A stretch of DNA of 46,991 nucleotides from Phoronis australis (taxonomy: Eukaryota > Phoronida > Phoronidae): NCBI GenBank assembly GCA_002633005.1, contig NMRA01000169.1, positions 330,922-377,912 of the forward strand, written 5' to 3'. The position numbers and the translations under genes were made by a program. This document shows positions 11,894-25,700 of the stretch, one piece after another (position 1 is the first letter of the stretch; each line of letters begins with the position of its first letter). The notes below the pieces were generated by a model that saw nothing but the letters and a program-made list of their open reading frames with translations, was not told the DNA's origin and ran no database searches.

Positions 11894-14800
11894 GTAAGTA
11901 CATGGGGTAAAGTACAATCATTAAATTATTCATAAGTGATAGACAGTGCCCGTAGCTCAAAATGTTGCAAGCCCTATGAAAAGCTTTATGGATTCCTCGT
12001 CACTAAACCATTTAGTTGTAAGCCGAGTGCGTGTGGTGTGCAAAAGGCAATGTTTTTTTAAATTGAACGAAATCGCAGTTACTCCTAATTGTATATGGAC
12101 ACGATACCTGTTGTTTCAAAAAAAGAAAAAAAAAGAAAACATTTGGTTGCTTTCAAAAGGGTATCATATTTGTGTTAAGAATTCCAGAATCGCCCCATGA
12201 TTTGGATTGTTTGAGATTAAATGCATAGATTCAGGCTACTCCTTGAGATCAAAGAAAAGTCTTAGTTCTCGGAACGTCCCGCGTATATCTGGGAAAATCT
12301 TGCGAAAAATCCCATTATTTAGCATGTGGGGGCCTACCCATGCATGATACCCACATGCACCTAGGGTCCTGAAGGGGACGAGTTAAGCGAAGTCGCCTGT
12401 ATTAATTACATCATTCATTATAATACCTTATTTGCAGCAGTGACCTGGTGTATGCGCATTTTGCTTGTTTGTTATTCAGCAGCCATGGTTGTTATGGAAA
12501 GTTGCTTCTGTCACGTGATGCGTATATGTGTGACGATATTGCAGGTGACTCACTGGCATCATCCAAACTTCCACGCCTACTTCCCTGCTGCCAATTCGTT
12601 CCAATCAATCTGCGCAGACATACTCTCGGATGCCATCGGCTGCATTGGATTCAGTTGGGTAACACTTTTAACTTGGTGATATCTGCTGGTGTCATTGGAC
12701 GAGAGATACGTGTGTTTTGTGTGCGTTTATAAACCATAATTTCACCCTGTTCAGTGACATTTTGGGAGAGGCTTTCTGTGAGTGTTAACATAGAGCAGCA
12801 AATGATTTCTTAATAGGCAATTAATTGTTAACTCCTACGCATGTAGCGGTGCATTTCGTAGAGACAACACACTCGCAAATTCGTGAATTCTATTCAGTTC
12901 TCAAAGACCAATCGTCTCAGTCACCATTTTATTATGGTTCGTAAGTAAAGCGCTTTTCATTCGTTTGATTTTACGTGGTCTTGCTTTTTGGCAAGGTTCA
13001 TACATGTACGTCTACGGAACGCACCCTAGGTCTAATGACCACGACTTGTTGACGGTAAGAAGTCACAAAGTCAGTGCATCAGGGCCTGTAGGCCTACTAC
13101 CACTGACCGTAGAATACTTACCTGGCCCTTGGAACCCTTACCATTCTCCACAAAACTGGTCTGCGCGTGCCACAAGAACTCTTGCCACGCACAAAGCCCC
13201 TCACTGTCCACAAATTTTTGTGCAAAATCCCTGTGATATTTGGTTGTAAAACAGCTGATATGAATTGTACGTGATCAGTTTTGCAGGACATTGTAAGTGT
13301 TCCGATTAGGCTTGCCACCCCTGTATACAATGTCGAACCCCAATCACAGCGTCATATAGTGTTAAAAGGAGTTAGTACTTTTGGGCATCCACGCATTCAA
13401 ATCGTCCTCTCGCAAATGGTCAATGCAAACAAACAAACCTGAAAAAGTCTACTTTTCATCTCCGGCTATTAATAACCTTTTAATTGATTCCCCAGGCTAG
13501 TTGTCAAATTGTGCATTAAGTTATATTGTCGTTAATTTGTAGCAACAAGATTTACAAATGAACGCAAACCCTCTTGCTGTCCAAGTTTGGCAAAGTTAAA
13601 ATGAATCATCCGAAAAGGCTCGTGTTTTGATGTTTCAAATTTCAGGCTACGGAAATACCCAAAGTTCACCCACCTTTGGCAAGTTTTGATGTCAAAACAT
13701 GGTCTTTGGAATTAGTCTCACTCGTTGCCGCCATCAATTTGTTTAATTGTACCTTACTCGTATATGAAGGAATGTTTAAACCTCATTGTTGCTGAAGAAT
13801 AAATTTGTACAGGCGTCTTGTTAGCCACCGAAATCAACGTGGTTGGTGTTACATATAGGCTGGTTTCGTGAATGGACACCAAAAGAAGTTGCGAGTAGGG
13901 GCTCATAGGCTTTGAGATTCGGAAATATTAAAAAAGGTCTCGCAGATGAACCTAATTATTCAACGTTTTATCAATGTGCCTTTACGTTTATGGGCCCAAA
14001 TTTGCCCTACTCCTTTTTATGCACCCACATATTTATATGTGGAGGCATTATGCAGTCATCTCCGTCCTATTCCGTTTTTACATTTATCCGCTGCAAAAAT
14101 ATTCACGCACACAACAACGTTTAAAGGTTTCTTTTTGTCATGTAGGCTTCTAGCCCTGCTTGCACCGAACTCGAAAACGTCGTTATGGACTGGCTTGGGA
14201 AGATACTGAAGTTGCCAGAGGATTTCTTGTCTTTTCCGTCTCATGGTAAAGGGGGTGGAGTCATTCAGGTACTACTCAATGGTGTGCTTACGGAGTCCAC
14301 TTGTAAAAAATGCTAACTTTCTTAAAAACGATGTGACCTTTAATCTGAGCTGAGGTACTGTATGGTGAGGCAAGACGATGGGAGGTCTAATCCAAGAGTC
14401 ACGGCAACTTTCAACCATTTTCGCTTTTGTTTCATGCACCATTTAGCCAAAATATTTTGTATACGATACAGTTCAGTATAATTATCTTGTGTATTGAATG
14501 AAATCACTGGTTTGAATTTAATTTGCATGTGTCGGTACACATTTTCTCTCTAATTTGTTCATCCAGGGAACAGCTAGCGAATCTACCGTTGTTTGTCTGT
14601 TTGCCGCTAGGAGTAAGGCCATACACGAAAAACGAGAAAGAGACGCTTCCCTCTCAATCTCTGACGTCATGGGTCGACTAGTTGGATACACGTCTGATCA
14701 GGTACCAGAATTCATTTGAGATACCTCACAAGTAACTTACTTGCCCAAATTTCCATGTCAAATATATTAATGTTGCTTTCTAATTAAGATCACTTACTGC

Positions 14801-17800
14801 TTCGAGACTAGTTTCAACTTGCACCTTTATTCAGAAAAGAAGTGAGACCCGGACTGCATTCGCTAGCACTTGCTGAAAAAAATCTTTGCTTATGGAACGG
14901 AAACATTGAATTATATCCAATAACTTATAAATTCAGTCCCACAATTCTGCTTTCCAACTTCACCGACCAAACATTGCAGTGACTAACATTTTGCTAGTAG
15001 GTTCGCTAGTTAGGTCTCGTGTATAGACGTTACACTATTTGGATGTTTCGTGATGACGGAGGTGGCAAGGCAATAGATTATGCAATTTGGACCCGGCAGT
15101 AAAAATAGACATGTCATCACTCTCGGTCCAAAAACGTTATAATGACTTTGAAATGACGTCATGCTAAACATTCCTATAGCATATTCGCGAACTCTCACCT
15201 TTCACTTATTTGATTTTGCGTGGTTTATTTGACCTTGCTTTACTCACAAGAAACTTGGTCTACCGAACGCACTCCAGGCAAATCGTTACTGCTCTAGACT
15301 GAACTCGGTGTTAAAATGGAATTGACAGGCTCTTCATATACTTCAGTGCTTTACCAGAAGTAGCTTATGCTACGGGCCACGCGTTTTTTGAGGCACCCAC
15401 TCGCCCTATTTTGGAGACAACAATACCATAAACTTATTTTAATGTTTCTATGCTTGTAGAAGAACTGACCTCAGGTGATGCGAAGCCAGTTTGGAAAGTT
15501 ATTATTGGATGCCCACACCCATGATTTTATACATATTGAAAATGGCCGGTCCACTGAGTAAGCGCTGTTCAAAGAATTGTAGGTGTAATGCTACACACAA
15601 AAAACACAGACCCCGGCGCCAGGGATTCCTTGGTTTTTCAACAATTCTTGAATTTTCAGTTTGCATTTTCTTGGCAAAATCTTCAAAGCGTAAATTTGCG
15701 CAAGATGTAGTTATTTTACAAAAGTAGAATTATTTGTATTACAATTGGTACACCCGCCGGGCCACTGTTTAGCGGTGTAGTGAATTAAACTGAAATAGAA
15801 TTCGATCGACACTTAGTATTGCCCGTTGTGCATATTGCCAAATTACTGGCCTGTTTGCTTTTGCTTTGATACAATCATTTCATATAGGTGCATCAGTTTA
15901 AATATACTTATGTAAGGCAGACGTATTCGCATTATCGTTATGTTGTTGTTTTAGGCTCATTCTTCTGTTGAGAGAGCGGGAATGATTGGGATGGTAAACA
16001 TACGTAAAGTCGAAAGTGACGAAAACTATAGTATGAAACCGGAAGCACTCGAAGCAGCCATTAAAGAGGATATTTCACAAGGCAAAATACCGTTCTTTGT
16101 GAGTATTTTATCATCGGCTTTTTGTCATTTCGTTTACGGGCAGTCATGTGTGTATTCAAGAGGTAACTTCCGTGGGAAAGTTTCTTTATTTCGTTAAGCA
16201 GATAGTCGAGTTAGACGGACACGTGAATTTTGGCCTGGCAAATAGAGCATTGCTGAGAAACAACGTCGCGTTTGGGGGCGGGGAGGGGTTGAAGAGGCAA
16301 ACACTTGTGGAACAGCATGCATGATATTTCGAGGCATTAACTGGTCGTTGACCGGGGAGGGGGGGGGGGTCATACTACACTGTGGTAATCTTATCCCCTA
16401 ATGTGAAAACACCAGTTTCGCCCCTGTTTGTATTCATGCTGTGCTATGTACTAACAAGGACTCAATCTGAGGTACAAGAAACTGAACCTCTTTTGAACAT
16501 TCTACTGGAAAAGAACCTTATTAGATGTTCGTACCTCAATGTTTTTACTCTTCCTGCGATCAGTGTCACGAGTTTGTTCTTGGAAGTACTTTTGTTCTGA
16601 TCTCAGACTGTTAAATTCTATTAAAGGAGCATGCCACCCAAAAAACAATCTAATTTGTATCAATTTAGATCGAGTAGTTCTACTCCATAACGACAAGTAC
16701 GGTTGCGTTACCTGACACCTGACTGCAGACGGAGGTGTTTAATTTATCCAATGACGTCATAGGTTTCACACGCAGTCTGTTCAGCAGTTCACAACACAGG
16801 ACACTGGTGTCAGCTTATCGCTTGAAGTCGACGTTTAACACCAATAAATCATCAAACTTCGATGTAAAACCCTTAAAATACACCGACTTCTTATAAAAAC
16901 GTGTTTTTTATTTCGCTCTTACACATTTATTGGTATTTGGACACACCGTAGCCTACAAAGTTCGGCAGGCCAATAACGTCCGTAGCAGGAGTTTGTGGTC
17001 TGTTCGGAGATAATTTCGAAGTATTTTCCGTAATATACAGACAGGAGAACCTAGATCTGTGTTGTTTAGACTTGTGATTTTTTGAGTTTTAAACACAAAA
17101 CGCTTGTTATCCCGGCCAGTGGCTCGGAAACTGATCAGACATCACGAACATAAACCAGCCAAAGTTCAGTGGAAACTAAACTTCCAGTCAAGAAAATACT
17201 ATACTAGTGAGCCAAAGTAATGTGCACCTGATTATGTTGGTGAATTAGCCACGAAACTGCTAATCTACTTACTCGTCGGGGGCCGCGAATTCAGGTTCCG
17301 CTTTGGCCACAGCACCGTCAGGGCAGAAGTTGTAAATTGACAATCATTATTTGAGTAATGTAAATGTAAATAAAGATTCCCCTAACACCTGGCCGTGGGA
17401 TGGAAATCGAGTTGTTTCACAACAGTTTCTGCCAGCAAACACTAAATTAGCATGAGCTCACACGGCCTCGGTGGCCCTGGCGTCAATTAGTTTTATTGCA
17501 CCTAACACCGGTAACGCAGTGATTTATTCATCGCTGGCTTCTCATTACACTCACGAGCACTCCAAAGGCATTACAAATTGCATCTAATGAGACAGACTTT
17601 GTTTCAGTTTTATATAAGTATTGGTTAGAGTGAGAATAATTCATTTTGAAACAGAACGCTCAGTAATAAACGCCAACATGGCAACTCGCAATCCCGACTT
17701 AGACGAGCTAGACCTCATCAGTTCCGACTCAGCAAGTGGATCCTTAAGTTTTATAGGCTATCAATTCGAATAGGAATACAGTAATGAAGAAATACTAGAG

Positions 17801-20800
17801 AGGCGCCGTGAACAAGCTCAGACAACGGAACGTATGGACGGTTATTTGGTAAGCCGACATTCGTCAGGCACTGTCGATGTCTGTAAGCCACAGACAAGAA
17901 GATGTTTCACGGCCTCATACTTGCTATTTACGGCATACATTTCATTCTTCACTACCATGAGCCACTTTCTGAGCGTTTCGGACTCTCGAGAAAGTAAAAA
18001 AAAAACGATATACCCGCTTTCCTCGCAGCTGCTTAGTTCGGACAAGCGGGAACGATGCACCGCAACATAGCGGCATTCACTCTGCATATGAACCACTGAC
18101 GTTGCTAGCGTCGTTTCTCACCTTCCTCACAGGTTAACGCGACACCTGTTGGCAAGGTAAGGTCGACCGTATGCGAGGCGATGTGGATATAGACCTATTA
18201 AGACGGCAAAAAAGACTAATTAAATCGGGAGGCATTCTCCTTTAATGCAACGGGTTAGCGCTCTTTATTTTATGACGTAACCCAGGATCTAACCGAATTT
18301 CAGTAATTGTTTCAACGCAGATTCATCGCTGCGAGCGTGATTTTCTGTTTGAAGTTTGCTATTTCGGATCTTCCTTAATTAGTTTAATCGTGGTAGCTTG
18401 TAACGATACAAGACTTAGTTTTCACTATAAACTGGGTCTGTATCAATCATTTGTTGTTTTAAAACAGTTTTTCACCGCTGCATCTGTCAAAAAGTGTTTA
18501 AAAGACTGAAATCTTTCTCACAGTCGTCGATTTACTATCCACAGCTTTCATCACGTATGCCAATGAAACTGATTTTGTAAGAGCTTCCTTACTTGTTCCT
18601 TGTGGGTTGGCGGAGGTAATAGGTAAAAACAGGCTTTTGTGTTATTTACGTTTTTTTAAAAGCGTTGTTAAAACAACTTATCAACCTGAGCACATCTGCC
18701 AATCGTTCTAGTGCTGCGCTACATTGGGAACGACAAATTCGTGCAGTTATGACAAGCTAACTGAGATAGGTCCCGTATGCAACAAACATGGGGTATGGTT
18801 ACACATCGATGCGGCGTACGCGGGGTCGGCGTTTATATGCCCGGAGTTTAGACATCTTCTAGACGGAGTTGAGGTAGGCATGCGGCAAAATTTCAAAATA
18901 TTTTTCTGTTGTTTAAACCATCTTTGAATCCATAAATTCCCCTTTTTCAAATCTTTGAAAGATCACATAATCGTATTACGTGCTTAACAATATAATGGAG
19001 TCCTGAACATGTTCTTTTATAACATAGACCTGTATGTTTATAATTTGTTATTTCCATAACACTGACATTTATACGTGAAATCGTTGTGGAAGACCGTTTA
19101 AAACGCCTTTTTCACCAGATTAAACCTTGAACACATTTCGGTGTACTTTTAACAATCTCTTTCATAATTCCAGTTCGCCGATTCCTTCAATTTCAACCCT
19201 CACAAATGGCTAATGGTCACGTTTGACTGTTCAGCTATGTGGTAAGTTATGAGGAATCAGCTTAAGCTTGCAAGCGGTCTATTTCAGTATACAAGCCAAG
19301 GCTACTTTGATATTGCGCAATGTCAGGGTGGCTAAACTTCCTGCCGTAAGGTTCACAGTATTGTGAACAACGGGCTTTTTTCAGTAATATACGTCCATTT
19401 TCACGAGATGCGTTTGTTTTCACATATGCAGCAATGTTGTTATGCGCCCACATATTTATGTGTGGGTGCATATTGCCGTCATCTCGTCCGCGTCCGGCGT
19501 CTGTCGTCCGGTATCCGGCCTCCCCAGTTGTATCTCCGAAACCCCTCACAGGATCTTGATGAAATTGAGAAGTGTGTTTTATGTAGCTGACGACTGATGA
19601 CGGCGAATTTCGGACCTCTCCGACTACCGGTGTGCTCCTTAGTGGCAATTTTAGTTTTTTACGCTTATCTCTGTAGGCCTACAAGTACCTTTGCAGGCCC
19701 TCAATGGATTTTCATGAAATTTGGCAGTTAGGCATCATTTAGTTAGATGACGCTATCCTCCCGATTTCGGATGGATTCAAGGTACATTGCACCACCTGGT
19801 GGCTATTTTTAGTGTCTTTGAATCTGTTTTTTGGCGTCCGCTCTTCTATCAACCAAGCCGCTATGGGGATAATTGTGAAAATTGACATATATACTCTAAC
19901 TGTGAAGAGGGCGGCAGACGATGATTTTACGACTTCGACAACTGTGGCTTCTCCTAGTGGCAGTTTTGTTTTCGCGCCCATGGTTGTATCTTCTAAACGC
20001 TGTACAGGGTCTTTATTAAATTTTGCTATTTTATTTATACGAAGTTAAGAGCGAACGACGACGATTTTCGGACAGATCGGACTACCGGTGTGTCCCCAGT
20101 GACAATTTCATTTTTTTACGTGTACCGCTGTGTCTTCAAAGGTCCTCAACGCATTTTCATAAAATTTGGCAGATAGACATCTATGAATGAGGTGACGCTA
20201 TCTTACGGTTTTGGGTTTGATTCGAAGTATTTTGCGACACTTAGTGGCCATTTTTAATGTTTTCGAGTCCGCTTTTGGCGTCTACTCCGCTGTCAACCAA
20301 ACCACCCTAAGGATGAATGTGGAAATTGGCATGTTTGTTCCTAATGTGAAGAGGAGGACTCGCGATGATTTTCCAACGACCTCGACTACTGTGGCAATTT
20401 TTTTACCCCGATGGCTGTATCTACTAAACCCTCTGCAGGATCTTTATTAAATTCAGCAACTGTATTTATATGAAGTTGACAATCGACAACGACAACTCAG
20501 ACAAATTTGACAACCACTGTGTCCCTAGTGGAAATTTCATTTTTTGTATTTTTCTCTGTTTCTTTGAAGCTGCTACTTGGATTGTTATGAAATTAGATAA
20601 CTAGCTTCCTATTGAAATGGTAACATACTCCTGTTTTCGGATGAATTCGTCATATTTTGCCCCATCTATTTGCCATTTTGACTGTTTTCTAGTCTGTTTT
20701 TGGCATCCGCTTCTCTGTCAACCAAACCACTCTAAGGATGATTGTTAACTTTGGCATATGTGTTCTTAGTGTGAAAAAGACGGTTGAGGATAATTTTCCG

Positions 20801-22667
20801 ACGACTTCATCTACTGTGGCGCCTACTAGTGGCAGTTATGTTTTGTTTCGTGATCATAACTTCCAAGTGGCAATTTCGGTATTTCCGTTTTACTCTACTT
20901 CTCAGATGTAAAATGAAATTTGGTGAACAGCTTTGATGACATGTAACAGTTTTCGAATTCCACGTATTTTGCACCATCTAGTGGCCGTTTTATAAACACC
21001 CTCAGATGCACAACGTTTGCGGTGCATTCTTGGGCTCATTTCAACGATACTCGTTGCTCTTGTTTATACAAAAGGCTATCCTTAATTTACCCACAAACCA
21101 TGTACGTAAGAAGTTGTGATGTACAGAATGGTTAAATATGTTACACAACCTTCGTGTTTTCCCCCTTTCATATGTGAAAAGAACTGCAATTTATGAGCAC
21201 GGGACGGAATTCATACCTATTGCGGTTGGGTGAGTAAGGAACCACAGCTCGTAAGAAAAGAGTCGCGTTAATGAGAAAAGAACACTGTCGGTGGGAACAC
21301 ACCATCCTCGCCGTGATGGAGAACGTTTGTCTACCCTGAATATAAGTACTTGCACGTGTGCGAAAACTGTGACCCACGATAAACGTTCAGTAACGTTAGA
21401 GCCTAGCTAAAATCTAACCTCTTATTCAAAATACTGCTTTATCTCAAGTAATCTCGCGAAGTCTTGCTTTTTGCAAGGTCCTAGCGTTACTGAAAGGGAG
21501 GCTGGTTTCGTGATTTCTATGGGAAATAAACGCAGCTTTCAAAGGGGTCATTTTGCGACAAGTTACTGTGAGCCCCCTCCCTTGTGTAATGTCAACGGTA
21601 GCGTTGATTATTGACAGAGCATTCAAATGAATCCACATACCACTTCAGTCAACTCAGCTGGGCTATATTTTAAATTGAAATGAAACCGAATTCATAAGAT
21701 ATAGCTTCATTTAGTCGAGAAACCTAGTGCCTACGTAATGGCGCAACTCAATTCCGGACCATTTAAAAAATGCACTTGCACTCACCAACATGCACTTTTG
21801 CGCCAGCTTGACATATGATTTTATCATTGTAGTAAAACAATTTAACAACAAAATACTTTAAGAACAATTTTGTTGATATCGTTAGTGAAGCGTTTCTACT
21901 AATTTAGCTTTTGGGACTGGCGATAAAGTTGAGGGAAGCAAACTTATTCTATGAACCATTTGATCTTGTTGCAGGGTTAAAGATAGCGGATGGTTGGTTG
22001 ATTCTTTTAAGATGGACCCTCTGTATCTAAAACACGCCCACCAAGACAGTGCGTTAGATTATAGGGTAAGTCATGACTGAAAATGTCAGTTTATAGGTAA
22101 CTGACTAATGTCGTTACCAAATGTCAAATTTCTTCAAACAACTTTTAAGTTGTTAAAACAACATACGTGGTGACCATTAAAACAGAATTTTTATGAACGT
22201 TTTAACCTACGGCGACATCCATGAAAACACTAACAAATCACCATCACGTAGCTATACAAGTTCCAGGTCTGTTTTTGTGCATGAATAATTTTAAAAAATC
22301 TATGTGCATTGTTACAACGGTAGGCCTACTGTATCGAAGAAATCTTCAAAGTTGTTAATCTTGCGAGTTACACGTGTCTGAATTCCAGAGTAAACACACT
22401 GCAGTGGTGAATTAGAGATAATAAAATACATTTGACTTTTTCGAGTCTTTTACGTTTTGGATCTCTACAACATCAACGTTTTTCCTTCACTTACCAGTTT
22501 AAAGCTTTTTGAGTCTGGGGTCATCTTTTTCAGCATTGGCAAATACCGCTGGGAAGGCGATTTCGATCACTGAAGCTCTGGTTTGTACTGCGTTCTTACG
22601 GCATAAAAGGACTTCAAGAAATAATTAGAAAGGTAAAAATACATAGAATATATTATTCAAAACTATG

Positions 22668-22739
<72 letters not shown>

Positions 22740-25700
22740 GCATACATGTAAATGTATGTGCTCGTGCGTGCATGCATTTCTGTATAGGTATATTACTATT
22801 ATTGGCGGAGAAACTGTATTGGGGTGAAAAAGTTTGTATTTCGTCTGTGTTATGAAAATAGTGAATCTCAGGAATTTCTCTCTAAATTCTTGCAATATTC
22901 AAAGTGAATAACTATCACGTTAGCATCCTCAAGAAGTAGATTCGCCACCATCTGTTCAAAAGGTATTCGTGTTCCATGCATCTTTAAGACCTAAGACGAA
23001 ATTTTTGAAGAAACCGTTTCATGAACACAAAGTCGGGCTTCGGTCTTCACGTAGACGGAACTTAAGTCGTTATTTTGCATAGGTGAAAATACAAACTAGC
23101 TTTTGTCAGTCACGCGAATTCACAAAACTAAGCGAGGTGGTGTGTGAAATACGGTTTAAAGAATAGTCTTGGCCTTTAAACCCTAACTTGGGATACAGTT
23201 TGGATCTAGTTTGTTTGAGAAGACTCTGGTATGACTGAAAAATAGCATTTCACATATGCCGGTAAGCCGGACTGTATTTTTTCTCCGGTCACGAATCGAA
23301 AGCAAACTATATTCAATTTCACATTGTTTTGGGACTTAAGGTTGTGAAAAATATCACTTGAGAAATTTGTTGGTCAACAGTTTACAGGAAAAATAGTAGT
23401 AAATTATGGTTTAGATCAATCGTAAGCCAACTCCGTAGCAGGTTAATTTTCGATATCGGTCTTAATTTTGATCTTAAGAAATTCCATAAAACGGGGCCGA
23501 GACATTTCGGTCTTTTGTTGGCCGGATTTCGGTTAAAGTTAAGACAGAAAAAGTTTCATGAAATTTGTTAAGGCCAAAGTTAAGACCAAAAGTTAGCCTG
23601 CTGATTGAACTTTTGCTCCAAATGAGCAAAATTTTCCTTTATCATCACTGTTAACTGTTGAACAAATTTCGTTGATATTTTTCACAATTAGAGTTCCTAA
23701 ATGATGTAAACAAATCCCTATTTAGAGTTACAAGACCAAGATTTGTTTATCACGCACCGCTTCGCTTAGTTTTGTGAATTCGCAGCATTTGGTGAAAGCG
23801 TAGTATTTATGCTCGCCTACGTAAAAATCGACTTATTTCTGTCTTAAATTAAGACCGAAAATTAGAATCTAACTAAGTGTTCATAGAACGGCCTTTTTGT
23901 AATTTTCATTTTCGGTTTTAACTTAGCCAGAAAACCGATCTTACCTTACGACAAATTTTTGGTGTTAAATCTTAGTCGTAAGTCAGTTTTTATTTAGCAG
24001 ACCAATTGACATTTATAATTGATAAAATATCACCTATCAACGTGTATTGTCGTAACTATCTTTAACTTCTTCTGAGTGGTTGAATTAGACGGTTTCGATT
24101 TACACCCGCTGTAAACAATTACCTCTCTCCGCAGGACGTCGCTCTTGCCCATGAATTTGAGGAGTTTGTGAAGAAAGACAGTAGGTTCGAGGTAGTCGGC
24201 GAAGTTACCATGGGATTGGTCTGTTTCAGACTTAAGGTAGGTTAGATATGTTACTTTGAATAGGAAATTGATTACACAAACATTCGTTTGAGATCAGATA
24301 TAGCATGTTTCTAACACATCTAGGAGCTGACATGGCCAGGTTTGGAGGAACATGCTTATTGATATGCGCTATCGTAAAGTTTGGGAGATCTCGTTTACTC
24401 ACTAGTGTTTTCCCAAGTACTCCCAGCCAGTGCATTACATCTTTGGACAATGATTCGCTAACTAATTGATGGGAGGTAAACCGGTAAAACAGTCGGATAT
24501 AATGTGCCCGCATTTTGAGAACCATTTTCATGCCATGCAGTTTCAAACTCGAAACATGGCCTGTCGTATGCACGCACTTGCATTAATTTTTTGTGCTAAT
24601 GGGAGGATTCATAATCTCCAGCTTACACAATGAAGTGAGGTGCATGGAATATCGTTTCAAGCAAAGTCGCTAATGTTGGCTCTGTTTTGTATCTGTTCAA
24701 ACTGAGCCACTTTCCTCCAATGAACACGTCAAAGAGTACGCGGATTTCCGCTTTTTTGAAATGTGCTTTCCGCTTTTTTTATAATATTTCCGCGTAAAAA
24801 AATCGGATTTGATATGAAATTTCCGCGGCAAATTCCTTTCTTACCGCGGCGTTGCAGACGACGTTCACCTCGGAAAGCGGAAGTCTTTATGTTTCCGAGG
24901 AACGTAAATTGTCAACATTGCCGGGGCATCTGGGTAAAGCGTGGTGTGATTTTCAATGGCGGCTCGTGTTATTGTTAAGCGCGGCGACAAATACTACCGC
25001 TCTGCAGCCAAATTTGTGTGGGTTGGGAGTGGACGGGCGAGCGAAAAGGACGCAGACGCATGCTACTGATGGTGGTAACGTTTTTTTTTATTTTTATTTA
25101 TTTATTTTTTTTTAGTCCTCCCGATTTTTGTCGCGGACCAATTCAAAGGCTGGTTATCGGGCATGATTTGGGCCGTAAAAGTTTCCGCGTTATTTGTCAT
25201 TGGTCATTCCAAGCCCTGTTTAAAGCGTTCTGCCTTACCGCAACAAAATTGGTTCGAGAATTGATTTATAAGTTTGTAAAGAACTGAAAGTTCGTTAAAC
25301 TGGCACGCCGTGACATGCCAGCTTCTTAAACTTGTTTTCAAACCACAGCATACGAGCTAACAGCTCTTTCTAAGCCCTGAGATCATTTTCAATTAGACTA
25401 AGGAACAATTCATAAAGATGAGTGATCAAAATAAAAAGCTGTTTTTGTGACCGAAGGCGGATTTATAGTTGCTTTAAAGAGGAAGAATCAAGTTCATACA
25501 TCTCTTCATATCGTTTGTTTTCATAATCTTTATGTGTACATTTTAAAGTAGTGCTTATATACACTTGTATATTAAATTGCGATCACCTATGATCGTCTGG
25601 TACCTGCGGCAGAAACAAAATTCCATCGCACGTAGCTGCGAAACTTACGACTTTACCGCAAGAAGCCCAGAACTGAAAGGCTGTTGACGGAAGTATTGCG

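Larger units (their letters stand above)
22633..24134 (+). other. AADC intron 9
   Basis: A 1.5 kb intron containing an AC microsatellite just after the donor and an inverted-repeat element (about 23050-23848). Both are listed separately. Confidence 0.75.

Noticed and set aside
14660-16760. TGACGTCA palindromes in AADC exon 4 and introns 4-5 as regulatory CREs
   Set aside because: One is in coding sequence and the others are deep in introns without accompanying promoter elements.
22653-22895. Minus-strand frame with a long Cys-Val repeat
   Set aside because: It is simply the translation of the (AC)n microsatellite.
24956-25069. 37-codon frame [20 protein letters not shown]… in AADC intron 10
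   Set aside because: It has a tidy start but is very short, with no family match and no visible continuation by splicing that I could support.
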